Shown here: piece after piece, positions 53,101 through 62,119 of the stretch
Position numbering within the stretch: position 1 is the stretch's first letter
Layout: each line of letters starts with the position of its first letter
Position numbers and translations under genes: made by a program
Notes under the pieces: generated by a model
The model's database searches: none
The model's input: only the letters and a program-made list of their open reading frames with translations
What the model was told of the DNA's origin: nothing
Assembly (NCBI GenBank): GCA_964035575.1
Contig: OZ037902.1
Coordinates: 496,001-560,000 of the forward strand
Source of the DNA: Rhynchopus sp. YZ270_cl-10
Lineage: Eukaryota; Euglenozoa; Diplonemea; Diplonemida; Diplonemidae
Direction of reading: 5' to 3'
DNA: 64,000 nt

Positions 53101-55198
53101 ACGCACGCCCTTCAATACGTGTTCCGGTGTGTCCCAAGCAGTCCGAGCTCTTACCAAGGCAGATGGCACCCCCTACCTCCAACTTTGTCGGCAGCTCCAC
53201 CTTCAGGTCCATGCCGATCCCAAGAATGACGTCCCCAATGTTTGCGAAGGGAATCTCAAGCACCTTCGTCCACCACCCGTCCATTTTCACCTGTCCGTCC
53301 ACAAGCTGTGCACTGGCGCTGACCTTCAGGGAGAGCGACCCAGCCAGGTAGAGGTAGCGAGGCGCCGAGGAGCTGCACTTCTCTACGCACAACCTGACGG
53401 GGAGCTCCACACCGAGGTCCAGGATGGGCTCGGGCTTGACCTCTACCTTTGTGAAGAGGGTGAAACCCATCTTTTCGGTGACGTCGGTAAGTGCGAAGAC
53501 CTTGTCGAGGCCCGAGGGTGGGGTGGCCACATCGACCTCAAACGCAACATCGCCAGAGTACGACATCGACGCTGTCACCCCAAACACAATCTCCGACAGG
53601 CCTTCTGCCACCTGCTGGAAGCCGCTTGTAGAGGTCTCGGGAAACACAGGGCTGCCCACAACTGATACACTCAACCCAGTTTTCGTCACCGTGAAAGTCG
53701 CAGTGGTGTCACCAAGCCCCAGAGCCGCAATTGGCGACAGAAGCTTTGTGAACACAGACGCAACGGAGTTCGGCAGCCCAGAAGCCACGACATATCCAAT
53801 CCCGCCAAAGGTGAGGCCCGGCACCCACAGAGCAACGTCAGCACCGTCGTGGTCCTCCGTGATCTCCAGGGTTGCAGTGCCAGACACAGTCTTAAGAGTG
53901 TTGAGGGGCACATCGTGGCACGACCCCATGCAGAAGCTTGTCACAAACTTGCCCTCAAGGATCATAGGCGACACAAGCTTGATCACATCAACCAACTTCG
54001 ACACAGCGCCAGATACGTCAGATGTGGAAGTCGCAGTTGCTGACCGCTGTGTGGTGCTGGTGCACGCAGACTGGCTGAAGCTCGGTGCCGGTCCTGTGGT
54101 TGCCACCGTAATTCCGTCGCCAATCATCAGCCTGCCGGACCCCCATTCAGCATTCCACGTTCCCTTGAGTGCTGCCATCTCCTCCCAAGAGTCCTTCAGT
54201 TCGCCCCAAAGTCCTTTCGCACCCTCCACAAGCCCTGAGGGATGTCCGGAGTAAAGGGTCACCCCCCACCCAACGACGGTCGGGTCCATCATGGACGCTG
54301 GGTTCGATGCGAGACAGCCCCAGTTCGGGTGGCTGAGGTAGACGTGCAGCTCCTTGATGGCCTTGAAGGAGGGGAGCACCACGCTCACCTTGTAGGCAAA
54401 CCCGCTGATGCTGTCGGTTGTTTTTGCGAAGTCGATGGCGATGGTTGCGTCCAGGATTTTGTCAAGCTTCCCCCACACACTGCTTGCCCCATTCCCCGAG
54501 CTCGAGAGCACACTTGCGGCCTCTCTCAAGAACCGCTCGCTCGACGACGTCGTGTTGCCATCCCCGCTGCCCTCTGCTGCAGTTCCTGCAAACCCCATCG
54601 ATGCGGACCCACCCAACGCAAGCACGAAGTCTGTTGGGCTGCTCAACGCCACTCCTGCCTGGAAGTGGAACCCTGCAGACGCCGACAACGACAGGCTCTC
54701 CCCCTTCACAGACCCCATGCTCAACGACGGCGACACAGAGAGACCCACCGTCGCCAGCACAACATCTCCAATGCGCGATCCTGCTGAAGATGGTTCTGCC
54801 CCTGTACTGCTTGTCCCAGAGTCACCCCCACCAAGCGACCCAAGGCTCAGCCCTATTTTGGATGCAACTCCTTCAACGGCGTGCTCCAGACGGGTCTCAA
54901 TGTCGGCTTCGTTGAAGTAATCAATCATTTCATCCAAAGCAAGCGCAGTCTTGTTCAGGAACTGGCCAAGCTTTGAGTCAATCACGTCATGAACCACTGC
55001 CGTCACGCCGATCTTGTCCATGTATGACGACACTTCGTCAGTGACAGCGGACACTGCGCGCGCCTTGAAGTCATCCACCACATCAGTGAAGGAGGAAGTG
55101 AACGCTGAAGAGTCGAAGGGCTGGTCGGTTGTCTCCGGGGGAGGCTTCGATGCGCATACTGTGCTTAGGAGTGTGAGCAGGAGAGCAACATGCCTCAT
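50192..55198 (-). CDS. very large secreted protein (1668 aa)
   Basis: Signal peptide MRHVALLLTLLSTVCA and no membrane segment. Residues about 20-1000 are mostly beta-type sequence rich in Gly, Ser, Val and Thr, with long amphipathic stretches and few Cys (for example FANIGDVILGIGMDLKVELP). A helical region follows at about 1030-1150 (KKIAAAVNDGLRKTAAAMQ and onwards), then a Lys/Ala-rich helix near 1195-1215. Residues about 1380-1495 resemble two HYR-type beta-sandwich halves (GCGAYNRQVTWIAYDAAKC, ADATVNFGDVYTP, VVQRTWTAKLTLTAQQC). The last 110 residues look like a trefoil (LYTMRNVKLGCHLG, ITYQSQCLAV). It may be an adhesive or coat protein; I cannot name a family. An amphipathic beta-rich body also fits a lipid-binding protein. 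Confidence 0.85.
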   Translation of the reverse strand: MRHVALLLTLLSTVCASKPPPETTDQPFDSSAFTSSFTDVVDDFKARAVSAVTDEVSSYMDKIGVTAVVHDVIDSKLGQFLNKTALALDEMIDYFNEADIETRLEHAVEGVASKIGLSLGSLGGGDSGTSSTGAEPSSAGSRIGDVVLATVGLSVSPSLSMGSVKGESLSLSASAGFHFQAGVALSSPTDFVLALGGSASMGFAGTAAEGSGDGNTTSSSERFLREAASVLSSSGNGASSVWGKLDKILDATIAIDFAKTTDSISGFAYKVSVVLPSFKAIKELHVYLSHPNWGCLASNPASMMDPTVVGWGVTLYSGHPSGLVEGAKGLWGELKDSWEEMAALKGTWNAEWGSGRLMIGDGITVATTGPAPSFSQSACTSTTQRSATATSTSDVSGAVSKLVDVIKLVSPMILEGKFVTSFCMGSCHDVPLNTLKTVSGTATLEITEDHDGADVALWVPGLTFGGIGYVVASGLPNSVASVFTKLLSPIAALGLGDTTATFTVTKTGLSVSVVGSPVFPETSTSGFQQVAEGLSEIVFGVTASMSYSGDVAFEVDVATPPSGLDKVFALTDVTEKMGFTLFTKVEVKPEPILDLGVELPVRLCVEKCSSSAPRYLYLAGSLSLKVSASAQLVDGQVKMDGWWTKVLEIPFANIGDVILGIGMDLKVELPTKLEVGGAICLGKSSDCLGHTGTRIEGRAYVGVSATEPDSNYFTAMINQITIAQIFALIEEFAPPLSRVQIPAKLGASGIYPFDKTAAATCEEQRRAAVQGGSTPQEVDMDCFAYASFNAGTEDKTLTFRSGNLVVPVGIAFAGRLDFFGWEIAVKVMVSETAFEIDAEMDKVDLRMGGQVIMQIGKYLTASHDDVVGGARFHVAATVDPATALVGIYGAFRIPVLRSYGELQVTLNADIFRFEGDMHLFDGALTAHALVQWNWDMSYFSAALSDMNFLYVVKMESVRFTFDPTKEYAEFAAKVSVLALVKVDTQLTVKGSNIAFVASAELTPLLTMVVSGTAVLANPFLSSSFTLRVSVQAGELAKKIAAAVNDGLRKTAAAMQVAIGAVGDTMKKAYTEITEQFNGALNAIKDEAGKILSGVEDFANDVESALGSVPGLSDAFKIGEAVGKGDWNEFGKLTLDSLGLGSSSHSIEPTGKDNKYGCKMLHQVWRECHGAWIFESCSSKVSAAFPDSGCMKAVGKAANVVKKAAEAVKAAKKASTVAAQENAGLLSTLKGATMPEPSVDLLNYEVSPSASMPVSTPARVQFHTLEQGGFSKGQTAVTHNVWVDLSSATALQASLDKAAANVASASMGTVLKGQGKVESYLTDQGASGQYTAPVLGAAAGFTAHCTTLAAKTMSQKPVTTSIDARCRDGARVVAADLSDTAPYVNGCGAYNRQVTWIAYDAAKCNGQSAPVVQKIQVTPGTAHFTDFPADATVNFGDVYTPAMTGTPQGSTECGEHVTVSYTDQDPIQHDGDDHWVVQRTWTAKLTLTAQQCANTPVGETKVQMIKLMGGGPSELGAVKYFGATSAMPSLQDGVSLFRMGRVGGGYVGASTVNGSVAYTTEADDLSLWSLCKMADSLYTMRNVKLGCHLGRSGANAVCSTAVTTDTHEWNFQVSPPKTIDNVVNMNFMSITYQSQCLAVSTTQGLMGACTDDSADFYIEPAGTAPQRMC

Positions 55199-55592
55199 TT
55201 TGTGTAGTCTGCCTTACCGTTTCTCAGCTCTGCTCGCTGCTATGTTGTGAATGTCTTGTGTGTTTAATGTGTGTTAACTGTAATCTATAGGATGAGGTGG
55301 ATAAGAGAGGTCTCAGGGCTGTAAAGAACCAGGAAACTCGAACATAACTAAAAGGAAGAGCAAAAAAACGGGGTTGTCTTTTTTTTGAAAACCTTTTTCT
55401 GAAAACTTGGTTGTATTAGTGTAGCCACCCTAGAGTGTGCTCCACTATACTAAATGCTTTTACGGCACCTTTTTTATTTGCAGTATGCCGACCATGACCA
55501 TCACCATCACAATGCCACCCAAAGTCCAGGGCGCCTTTATACTAAACATAACATTATACCAACTGATCTGTCCTTACTACTCTACTACTATG

Positions 55593-55689
55593 TCCTTCGT
55601 TGACCGCAGCCATTTAGGCTCTTTGCCTATGACGCACATGATAATGGATGAGGGGGAGGATTCAAAAGGAAAAAGCGTAAAGACAGATC
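55593..55689. repeat. dispersed repeat Q, copy 2
   Basis: Shares CCTTCGTTGACCGCAGCCAT and AAAGCGTAAAGACAGATC with 23543-23632. Confidence 0.6.
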
Positions 55690-55890
55690 TATCGTTGGTT
55701 TTAAATATGTTTAGTTTCCAATAACACTTCGTGTGTGCAAAAAAATAAAAAGAAGGTTGGATGTGCGTTTTGACCTGGACATTTCAAAAGGATCTGCTCC
55801 ACCAATAAGACGGAGAAGCTCAACCACCGACTGGCAGTTTTCCAATGGGGCGACCAAAGCTATGATTCTGGACGTGTCGGGAAAATAGAG

Positions 55891-55930
55891 AAAACTTCGA
55901 TAGATGAAATGTGCATCTATTTCGTGCACA
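55891..55930. repeat. short hairpin repeat SHR-2, longer loop
   Basis: GATAGATGAAATGTGCATCT followed by ATTTCGTGCACACACATC; stem TGTGCA/TGCACA. Confidence 0.5.
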
Positions 55931-56295
55931 CACATCCAAAGAATCGTGGGGGGTGCGGGGGTGGGGGGGCACCACTGACTGGTGGCTGCGCACAAATGGG
56001 TTGGGGAGAAGGGTTTAGTAAGCACCAACACAACTGCCCAAAGTGAAGGGAAGTGTACGAATGCGGAATGGACCGAAGACCACTTCGTTTCAAGTGCAAA
56101 CACTTGAATGAGAACAGAAACGTGGGGAGAGCGAAGTCTCGCCTGCATGTACGCCTTTACGTTGCTAGCGTTAGTAAAAATGTTGTTGGTTCTCGATTCT
56201 AGGGAAAAGAGGAAAAAAGAGAAAATATGGGGAAATAGGGAAAGACCACCGACTGGCTAAAAATAAAAAAAACAACCAGGGTTCATCATGGATCA

Positions 56296-57231
56296 CTATT
56301 TGTTCAGGCTCGTGAGCTCGTCGTTGTTTCTCTTGCTCTTGGACATGTAGAGGACACCGCACACAACGGCAGCAACCACGACAAGACCACCCACGGCGAT
56401 GGCAGCAATGACACCCGCACTGAGGGAGCTGCTGCCGCCCGACGTCGCGGGCCCGGACCAGGAGAAGGAGGAACCCGGCTGGCCGGTGATGAGGAGGATC
56501 TTGCCCTTCTCGCACTGCGAGGCGAACGTGACTGTGCCTTGTGCTGCGGAGGCGGATGTGTAGACTACGTTCGACGAGACGGCATTCACAGCCCCTGCGG
56601 TGACCGTGAAGTGCACCGCCTCACTCGCACCGCAGTGCATCACACCCATGTAGAAGTCCGTCAGCTTGCTCCCCACTGTGACAGAGCCGGTCGAGCCTGC
56701 GGACACCGGCTTGAGCGGCGCGGCAGCCTTCTCAATTGCATCCTCCGACAACTCAAGGCTGACGCCGGCAGGGCCAGACTTTGGCACGTAGCGTGTGAAG
56801 ACACGCATGCTGTACGAAAACACTGGGGACGGGTCCGTCCAAACCGGCGCACTCACCTGGAAGTACATGTCCGCACCAGGCGCGTACTCGGAGCCAACCG
56901 CAACAATGAGGACCGTGTCGTTCGTCGGGTCCACCGTCATCGGCTGCCCCACCTTATCATCCGTGTACAGTGTCAGGTTGAACGGAGGGATCTTGTCCAC
57001 TCCAGCGGGTGCGGTCAGGTTCAGCACCACGTGCTGCAGGTACGTCGTCTGCGTGTTTGCAATGTCTCCCGACACCATCGACACCAGGTCGCCCACATCC
57101 AGCTGGATGCTCGGGTTCGAGACGTTGATGTTAAAGCCAGTTGTCACCTCGGAGAGCACGTCTACCCCCGGGGGCAGTGGTGCTGTGCTGGCAGCAGACT
57201 GTGTTGCGAGCAGGGCCAAGAGGAACGCCAT
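56296..57231 (-). CDS. type I membrane surface protein (311 aa)
   Basis: The start at 57231 gives the signal peptide MAFLLALLATQSAAS. The ectodomain (about 16-265) has two beta-sandwich-like parts with possible N-glycosylation sites (NVSN, NLT, NDT). A transmembrane helix lies at 273-295 (GVIAAIAVGGLVVVAAVVCG), followed by a short cytosolic tail (MSKSKRNNDELTSLNK). A Ser/Gly stalk precedes the membrane. Likely a cell-surface adhesion or receptor protein; no family recognised. The upstream in-frame Met at 57276 would bury the signal peptide, and an AACACAG acceptor-like site lies between the two. Confidence 0.78.
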   Translation of the reverse strand: MAFLLALLATQSAASTAPLPPGVDVLSEVTTGFNINVSNPSIQLDVGDLVSMVSGDIANTQTTYLQHVVLNLTAPAGVDKIPPFNLTLYTDDKVGQPMTVDPTNDTVLIVAVGSEYAPGADMYFQVSAPVWTDPSPVFSYSMRVFTRYVPKSGPAGVSLELSEDAIEKAAAPLKPVSAGSTGSVTVGSKLTDFYMGVMHCGASEAVHFTVTAGAVNAVSSNVVYTSASAAQGTVTFASQCEKGKILLITGQPGSSFSWSGPATSGGSSSLSAGVIAAIAVGGLVVVAAVVCGVLYMSKSKRNNDELTSLNK

Positions 57232-57319
57232 CTTCTTTGAAGGGTGTGTGGTGTTTGTGTTTGTGCTGTGTTGCAAATACCTGTGCCGTGGTGTGGGGGC
57301 TTGGATAGGGTGGAGAAGG

Positions 57320-57843
57320 TCACATCACAACACTGGTGTTGTGTGAGTTGAGCTTTGGCCCAAGTGGCAGGCATGTGTGCCGTGTTATCTCAGAGGGGAC
57401 AAGTCGACCTCTCCCCTCGCAATGGTGGATCAAGGGGGGTGTGCGTAAAACTCTTGTTTCAATATTCGACATTGAAATGGTGGACAGAGATGAATGTGCC
57501 CTCACTATGCACATCACAAGGTAAAGGAAAAGACACAACTCAGACGGGTAACGGGGTTATGTTCGATGTTACAAGCTATCCCGCATGTGGATCTGTGGGA
57601 CCGGAGAGTGGTTTGTCATCATTGGTGTGCTGTGCTCTTCAAAGAAGTCTCCCGACAATCTAGGGGCCTCATAAGTATGTAGACTTACTGACCAGGAAAA
57701 TGCCGGTTTGCTTTGTTGTTGCAAAGAAGAAGCAAGGATCAGCTAAAAGACGAAATTCAAGAACAAAAAGCTCTCATTGACCATTTAGATCTCAACGCGT
57801 CAGAGGTGATAAGGTTTTCATCTTGTGCACAGTGCTGTCTTCT
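57320..57843 (+). repeat. mosaic module repeat, cluster D
   Basis: Order M0-M1-M2, then a third kind of continuation after the shared GTGCACAGTGCT. It begins about 90 bp before the start codon of the surface-protein gene. An open plus-strand frame (57872-58186) with protein-like composition follows directly and may be part of the same element. Confidence 0.85.
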
Positions 57844-58182
57844 TTATGCGCGACCGTGAGGGTTCGCACTGTTGCTATTGCTAGGTGGTGGTTGCAGGCT
57901 CCTCAAAAAAAATACACGTTTTTTTTTTTGCCAACTTTTGCGAGATGAACATGGAAAAAAAATACGTTCTGCTCGCGATTGGTATGACTTATTGAAACTG
58001 CTGGGGAGGAGACGAAGAAGTTTGAAATCACAGGGCACCCACATTGACTTGCAACAAGCCTCTGTGGAGCTATACACTAATGACGGACACGTCGAACAAT
58101 TTTTAAAAAATGAGTGGACACAAAGTTGCGGGCAACACTGTTCCAATATTTTTTTAGGAAGAGAAAAAAAGAAAAGAAAAAA

Positions 58183-58218
58183 TTGAAAAATGAATGTGCT
58201 TCTCGAGCACATTCAAAA
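58183..58218. repeat. short hairpin repeat SHR-2
   Basis: TTGAAAAATGAATGTGCTTC followed by TCGAGCACATTCAAA; stem GAATGTGC/GCACATTC, the longest in the family. Confidence 0.6.
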
Positions 58219-58458
58219 AACCGTTCTTCGGATTTAAAAAAAGAAAAGAAAAAGGGTTAAAAGAACTGTGCAGTTGGAGGTGCCTTACATCTCGGGGAGG
58301 GACGAATGTCACCGCAGGTTTTTTCTACACAGTAATGTTAAAAAAAGCGTTGATAGAAGCAGTCGCAACAAACAAAAAAAAAAGAAAAAAAAAGAAACCG
58401 AAAGAATAATCATCATCGGTCCTACAATAACCCATACGAGGCTTACAAAAAAAAAAAA

Positions 58459-58761
58459 GGGAAATATTTATATTGGAACCAGAACTTTGGGGAACCGGTC
58501 ATTTCGGAACCGGGAACCGGGGAACCGGGAACCGGTTCCCGGGAACCATACGGGGGGAACCAGGGAACTGGTTCCCGGGAACCATACGGGGGGAACCAGG
58601 GAACTGGTTCCCGGGAACCAGTTCCCTGGTTCCCGTGTGGTTCCCCCTGTGGTTCCCGGGAACCAGGGAACCGGTTCCCTGGTTCCCCCCGTATGGTTCC
58701 CGGGAACCGGTTCCGAAATGACCGGTTCCCCAAAGTTTCGGTTCCAATATGAATATTTCCC
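58459..58761. mobile_element. 303-bp fold-back element built of GGAACC repeats
   Basis: Outer arms of about 50 bp are inverted copies (GGGAAATATT... against ...AATATTTCCC, then GGGGAACCGGTCATTTC against its complement). The interior is a dense array of GGAACC/GGTTCC with CCATACGGGGGGAACC repeated in both orientations. Two strands could form long alternative hairpins. No coding capacity. Confidence 0.75.
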
Positions 58762-59605
58762 AAAAAAAAATTGAAAAGCCAGCCCCTGGCTATCACATAT
58801 GTTTGTTCCGCTGCTGTTTTTTTAAAAGGACACGCTCCAGTAAAAACCCTGGATATGATCCCGTGTGGGTTAACGCGGTTCATCGCCCGCCCATCAAAGG
58901 GACAATATGAACCTCCTCTGTGATCAACCACCTTTAACAAAAGAGTGGTTGAAAACTAAAACGCAGCTCGTTTGTACGGGAAAAAAAATACAAACAGTTG
59001 TGTTGTCTCATTTGCCTAGAGAGGGTTCGTGTCTTATAAAAAGCCGTTCCATGCATTGGTTGCCTTATTGCATTTATCCGTGATTTCTAGAAAAAAAATA
59101 CACCGACACACACACATTGAACTTGGCAATGCTCGCTCTTCGTTTGGAACGGTCCACAACTGCTTTCACCTGAATAGGCAATATTTTTTCTGCTGTGAGG
59201 AACTTCCCACATCTCGATTCCAACGTCATTAGGGGACATATTCTGCGCAAGAATTACCCCTGTTAATTATCAAACACACACACACACACACGTCTTCTCC
59301 GCACCACATGGAAATATGAACAGCAAAAAAAAAAGGGGGGGAAAGCTGGAAAATGCCAACACCGCCGTACACTGGCGGGATGCAAGGGCACTGCTTCCCC
59401 CCACAAACAACATAGCGCTCGGAGTACGTTACACGCAGTGTTCTTTGTTTGTTTGTTTTTCTTCGTGTTTCTTTTCTTTTCAATTGTTTATTTCACGTTG
59501 ATTCCCTCTCTGTTTTATAACACAATAAAGCGGCTTTTTTTTGTTTTTCGTCACTTAAAGGCAGCCGTAAAGTAACATAAAAGCGTCGTTTTGTAGCGCA
59601 CAACA

Positions 59606-59830
59606 CTATTCTTCAAGAAGAATATAATCCGAGGAGAGACTCCCACAAAACAGACGTTCCAACTGCCAGTGGATAGGGCATGTGTTTGTTTGCGTCAATC
59701 GAAGGAGTTTTTTCCTCCCAAATTTTGCCCAGTATTTCTGGGACGCATACATAAGCTGTCTGGGTTCGATAGGTGTTGCATATAAAAGATTATTTCCTGG
59801 CGTTGGAAGCAGCCACGGGTTGGTGAGCAA
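59606..59830 (-). CDS. doubtful small open frame (74 aa)
   Basis: A frame of 74 codons beginning MLTNPWLLPTPGNNLLYATP with fairly protein-like composition (YASQKYWAKFGRKKLLRL). Its GC content is lower than that of the other genes and it has no recognisable domain or signal peptide. It may be a fragment of a mobile element or chance. Confidence 0.25.
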   Translation of the reverse strand: MLTNPWLLPTPGNNLLYATPIEPRQLMYASQKYWAKFGRKKLLRLTQTNTCPIHWQLERLFCGSLSSDYILLEE

Positions 59831-59844
59831 AAAAGAAAGAAAAA

Positions 59845-59883
59845 TTTTATAAGATGATCCTAAGCCTCTCGTGCTTAGTCACC
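59845..59883. repeat. short hairpin repeat SHR-1
   Basis: Full form: TTTTATAAGATGATCC, CTAAGC, CTCTCGT, GCTTAG, TCACC. Confidence 0.65.
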
Positions 59884-60045
59884 TAAAAAAACACAACAAC
59901 TAAAATCGAGATAAACGCACACCAACGCATCCGTTAAAACGCGACAGATCTGATCCTTTCGAACACGACACAAGCGCAGTATCGCTTCAGACATGACCGA
60001 TCCGACGCACCCCATAACAGAAACAAAAAAGAAAAAGTTGATATA

Positions 60046-60100
60046 GTGCAAAACGCCTCTGGGACGAGGCACATGACATTTCCGCGGGGATAAAATAATA
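60046..60100. repeat. two-hairpin repeat SHR-3
   Basis: GTGCAAAACGCCTCTGGGAC followed by GAGGCACATGACATTTCCGC; the T-arm-like part is degraded. Confidence 0.45.
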
Positions 60101-60177
60101 GCCTCTCTGTTAGTCGCCTAACAGCATATAACTTCAAGATGCACCTAGCTGTGTGCGCACACAGCTTTAACAAAAAA

Positions 60178-60292
60178 ATAAGTTGGCTTTGAAATACAAC
60201 AGCCTTACATGACAGTGTACCTTTGGTATATGACCGGGTGTACCGGGGGTGGACCCCCAACCATGCAGTCCTACATCCATTTTCGTGGTTTG
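60178..60292 (+). repeat. SINE-like repeat R4
   Basis: The best-preserved copy: GGCTTTGAAATACAAC, ACAGTGTACCTTTGG, TATATGACCGGGTGTACC, GGGGGTGGACC and CCTACATCCATTTTCGTGG. Confidence 0.65.
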
Positions 60293-60312
60293 CATCTAAA
60301 AAAAAATAAAGA

Positions 60313-60352
60313 AAAGTTTATAAGATGAACCTAAGCCTCTCGTGCTTAGTCA
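60313..60352. repeat. short hairpin repeat SHR-1
   Basis: Full form with AGTTTATAAGATGAACC, stem CTAAGC/GCTTAG and loop CTCTCGT. It follows the R4 repeat directly. Confidence 0.65.
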
Positions 60353-60547
60353 GTTTTGATCATAATCAATAAAAAAGAGTTGAAAGTGCAAAATGCTTCA
60401 CCATATTTTAAAAAGTGGAAAAAATGAAAAAGGTATAATTGCAGTCCGGATAGCGCCTCTATTAACGCTGTCCCCAGAACTCCAAAAAAACCAACAAGGG
60501 AAATGGGGGGAAAAGAGAGAGAAAAAAACAGGAGGGGGAAAAACATC

Positions 60548-60588
60548 CAAGATGAATGAACCTCATAGAGAATCATACATCTTTTGGA
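60548..60588. repeat. short hairpin repeat SHR-2, diverged
   Basis: AAGATGAATGAACCTCATAG, then ATCATACATCTTTT; only the outer stem AAGATG/CATCTT is kept. Confidence 0.4.
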
Positions 60589-61271
60589 AACGAACATAAA
60601 AAAAAGCGATGATTTTTTTGAGTTTAGTCCTCCCAACAGAACGGGTAAACAGGACGTAGTGTTTAAAAAAAAAACATGAAACTGATAGAAAAGAGAAAAA
60701 ATGGGGGGGGGAAATGAAAACAGACTACTGGGCACATCTTTCAAAAAATATTTTTTCCTTCTTGAAAAATCTAACAATCTAACAGAAAGGTTTTTACAAG
60801 ACGCAAAAACAAAACAAAAAAAATACACAAAATACTTTGAAAGATGTTAAACCCCATTCATCCTAGTCCATGATCAAAAAAAAAAAAATCGACATACAAT
60901 TCGGGAGAATTGAAAGCATTTTTTAAAAAAGGGGGAGAAATAGGGGAAAATGCAATGAAGGATACAAAGGGGGGAGACAGGCATTCGAACTACACTTGTC
61001 TTCTACTGTGTATTGGTGGTTTTACTGGCAGTGTGATGTATCGAGATCAGAGAGATTACTGTTGCCTTTTGAAAAAAAGCGAGAAAACGCTTTTTTTCCC
61101 CCACCAATTTTGAATGAATTGATGTCAAAGGCAATTGTCCTCTCTCTCTCTCTCTCTTTTTACCCATCACCTAACCTAACCTCTAAAAAGAGGGGAAAAG
61201 AGAAGAAGAAAGTGTTCCGTTCACGTCGCCTGTCTACCTATCCTCTTCTCCTGTGGTCGTTTACCCAAGAA

Positions 61272-61318
61272 AACTTGAAAGATGAATGTACCTCTCGTGC
61301 GCACACATCTTTCAGTTA
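61272..61318. repeat. short hairpin repeat SHR-2
   Basis: Full form: outer stem TGAAAGATG/CATCTTTCA, inner part GTACCTCTCGTGCGCACAC. Confidence 0.6.
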
Positions 61319-61965
61319 AAAGGCATCATAAACCCACTGCTGAAATGAGAGGATGACGAAGAGTGGGTGTGGGGTTTTTTAAAAGAGAAAATAACCTTAA
61401 CAAATAATCTTGAGAAGCTCAAGTAGCAAAACTGATGGGGGGGAGAAGGGGAGAAGGGGAGAAAGGGAGAAGGGAAGAGGGAAATAAAAAAATGCAATAA
61501 AAAAAGATGTGAGACACACATCAAAAAAGTTAGCGGGGGAAAAAAAAAAAAAATGTCCTCTTCCAATTCCTAACCCTGTACCTTTTTTTTTGAAGTTCGC
61601 AAAAGGGGGAGATAAATAGCGAACAAAAAAAAGGGGGGAAAAACACACAACGCAGTACGCCACTGTGCAACAATAAAGAGATGTTGAAAAAAAAAAAAGA
61701 AAAAAACAAACGAACGGTGCAAACGTCTCTTCAAAGGATTAAGGACACTTTCTCTGGGAGGGATCTAAACATCCCCCCTTCCATGTGGGGGTACATGCCA
61801 ATCATGACATGGTTTCCCGCTGTTTTTTTCATCAGTCTAAATGGGAGCCAATTACCCCCCCCCCCCCCCCTTGAGGGTCATATTCGGGTTTTGGGGGTAA
61901 TATAAGGGGGGGGGGGGTAATAGACACCCAAGGGGGGGGGGTAATAGACACCTACCTGTGTACCT

Positions 61966-62107
61966 GTGTACATGTGTACGTGTGTACGTGTGTACGTGTG
62001 TACGTGTGTACGTGTGTACGTGTGTACGTGTGTACGTGTGTACGTGTGTACGTGTGTACGTGTGTACGTGTGTACGTGTGTACGTGTGTACGTATGTACG
62101 TGTGTAC
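61966..62107. repeat. GTGTACGT minisatellite
   Basis: About 17 head-to-tail copies of GTGTACGT with rare single-base variants (CATG, CGTATG). Confidence 0.9.
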
Positions 62108-62119
62108 GTGTACCGTATT

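Larger units (their letters stand above)
55199..56295. other. intergenic stretch
   Basis: Holds dispersed repeat Q copy 2 (55593-55689) and a SHR-2 hairpin (55891-55930). No gene recognised. Confidence 0.5.

Noticed and set aside
52418-54787. Several plus-strand frames of 180-415 codons
   Set aside because: Antisense shadows of the 1668-residue secreted protein.
58268-58774. Frame rich in GNREPVPGNH-type repeats
   Set aside because: Translation of the GGAACC palindromic array.
61966-62107. CRISPR-like regular repeat
   Set aside because: The repeats abut without spacers and the DNA is eukaryotic; it is a minisatellite.
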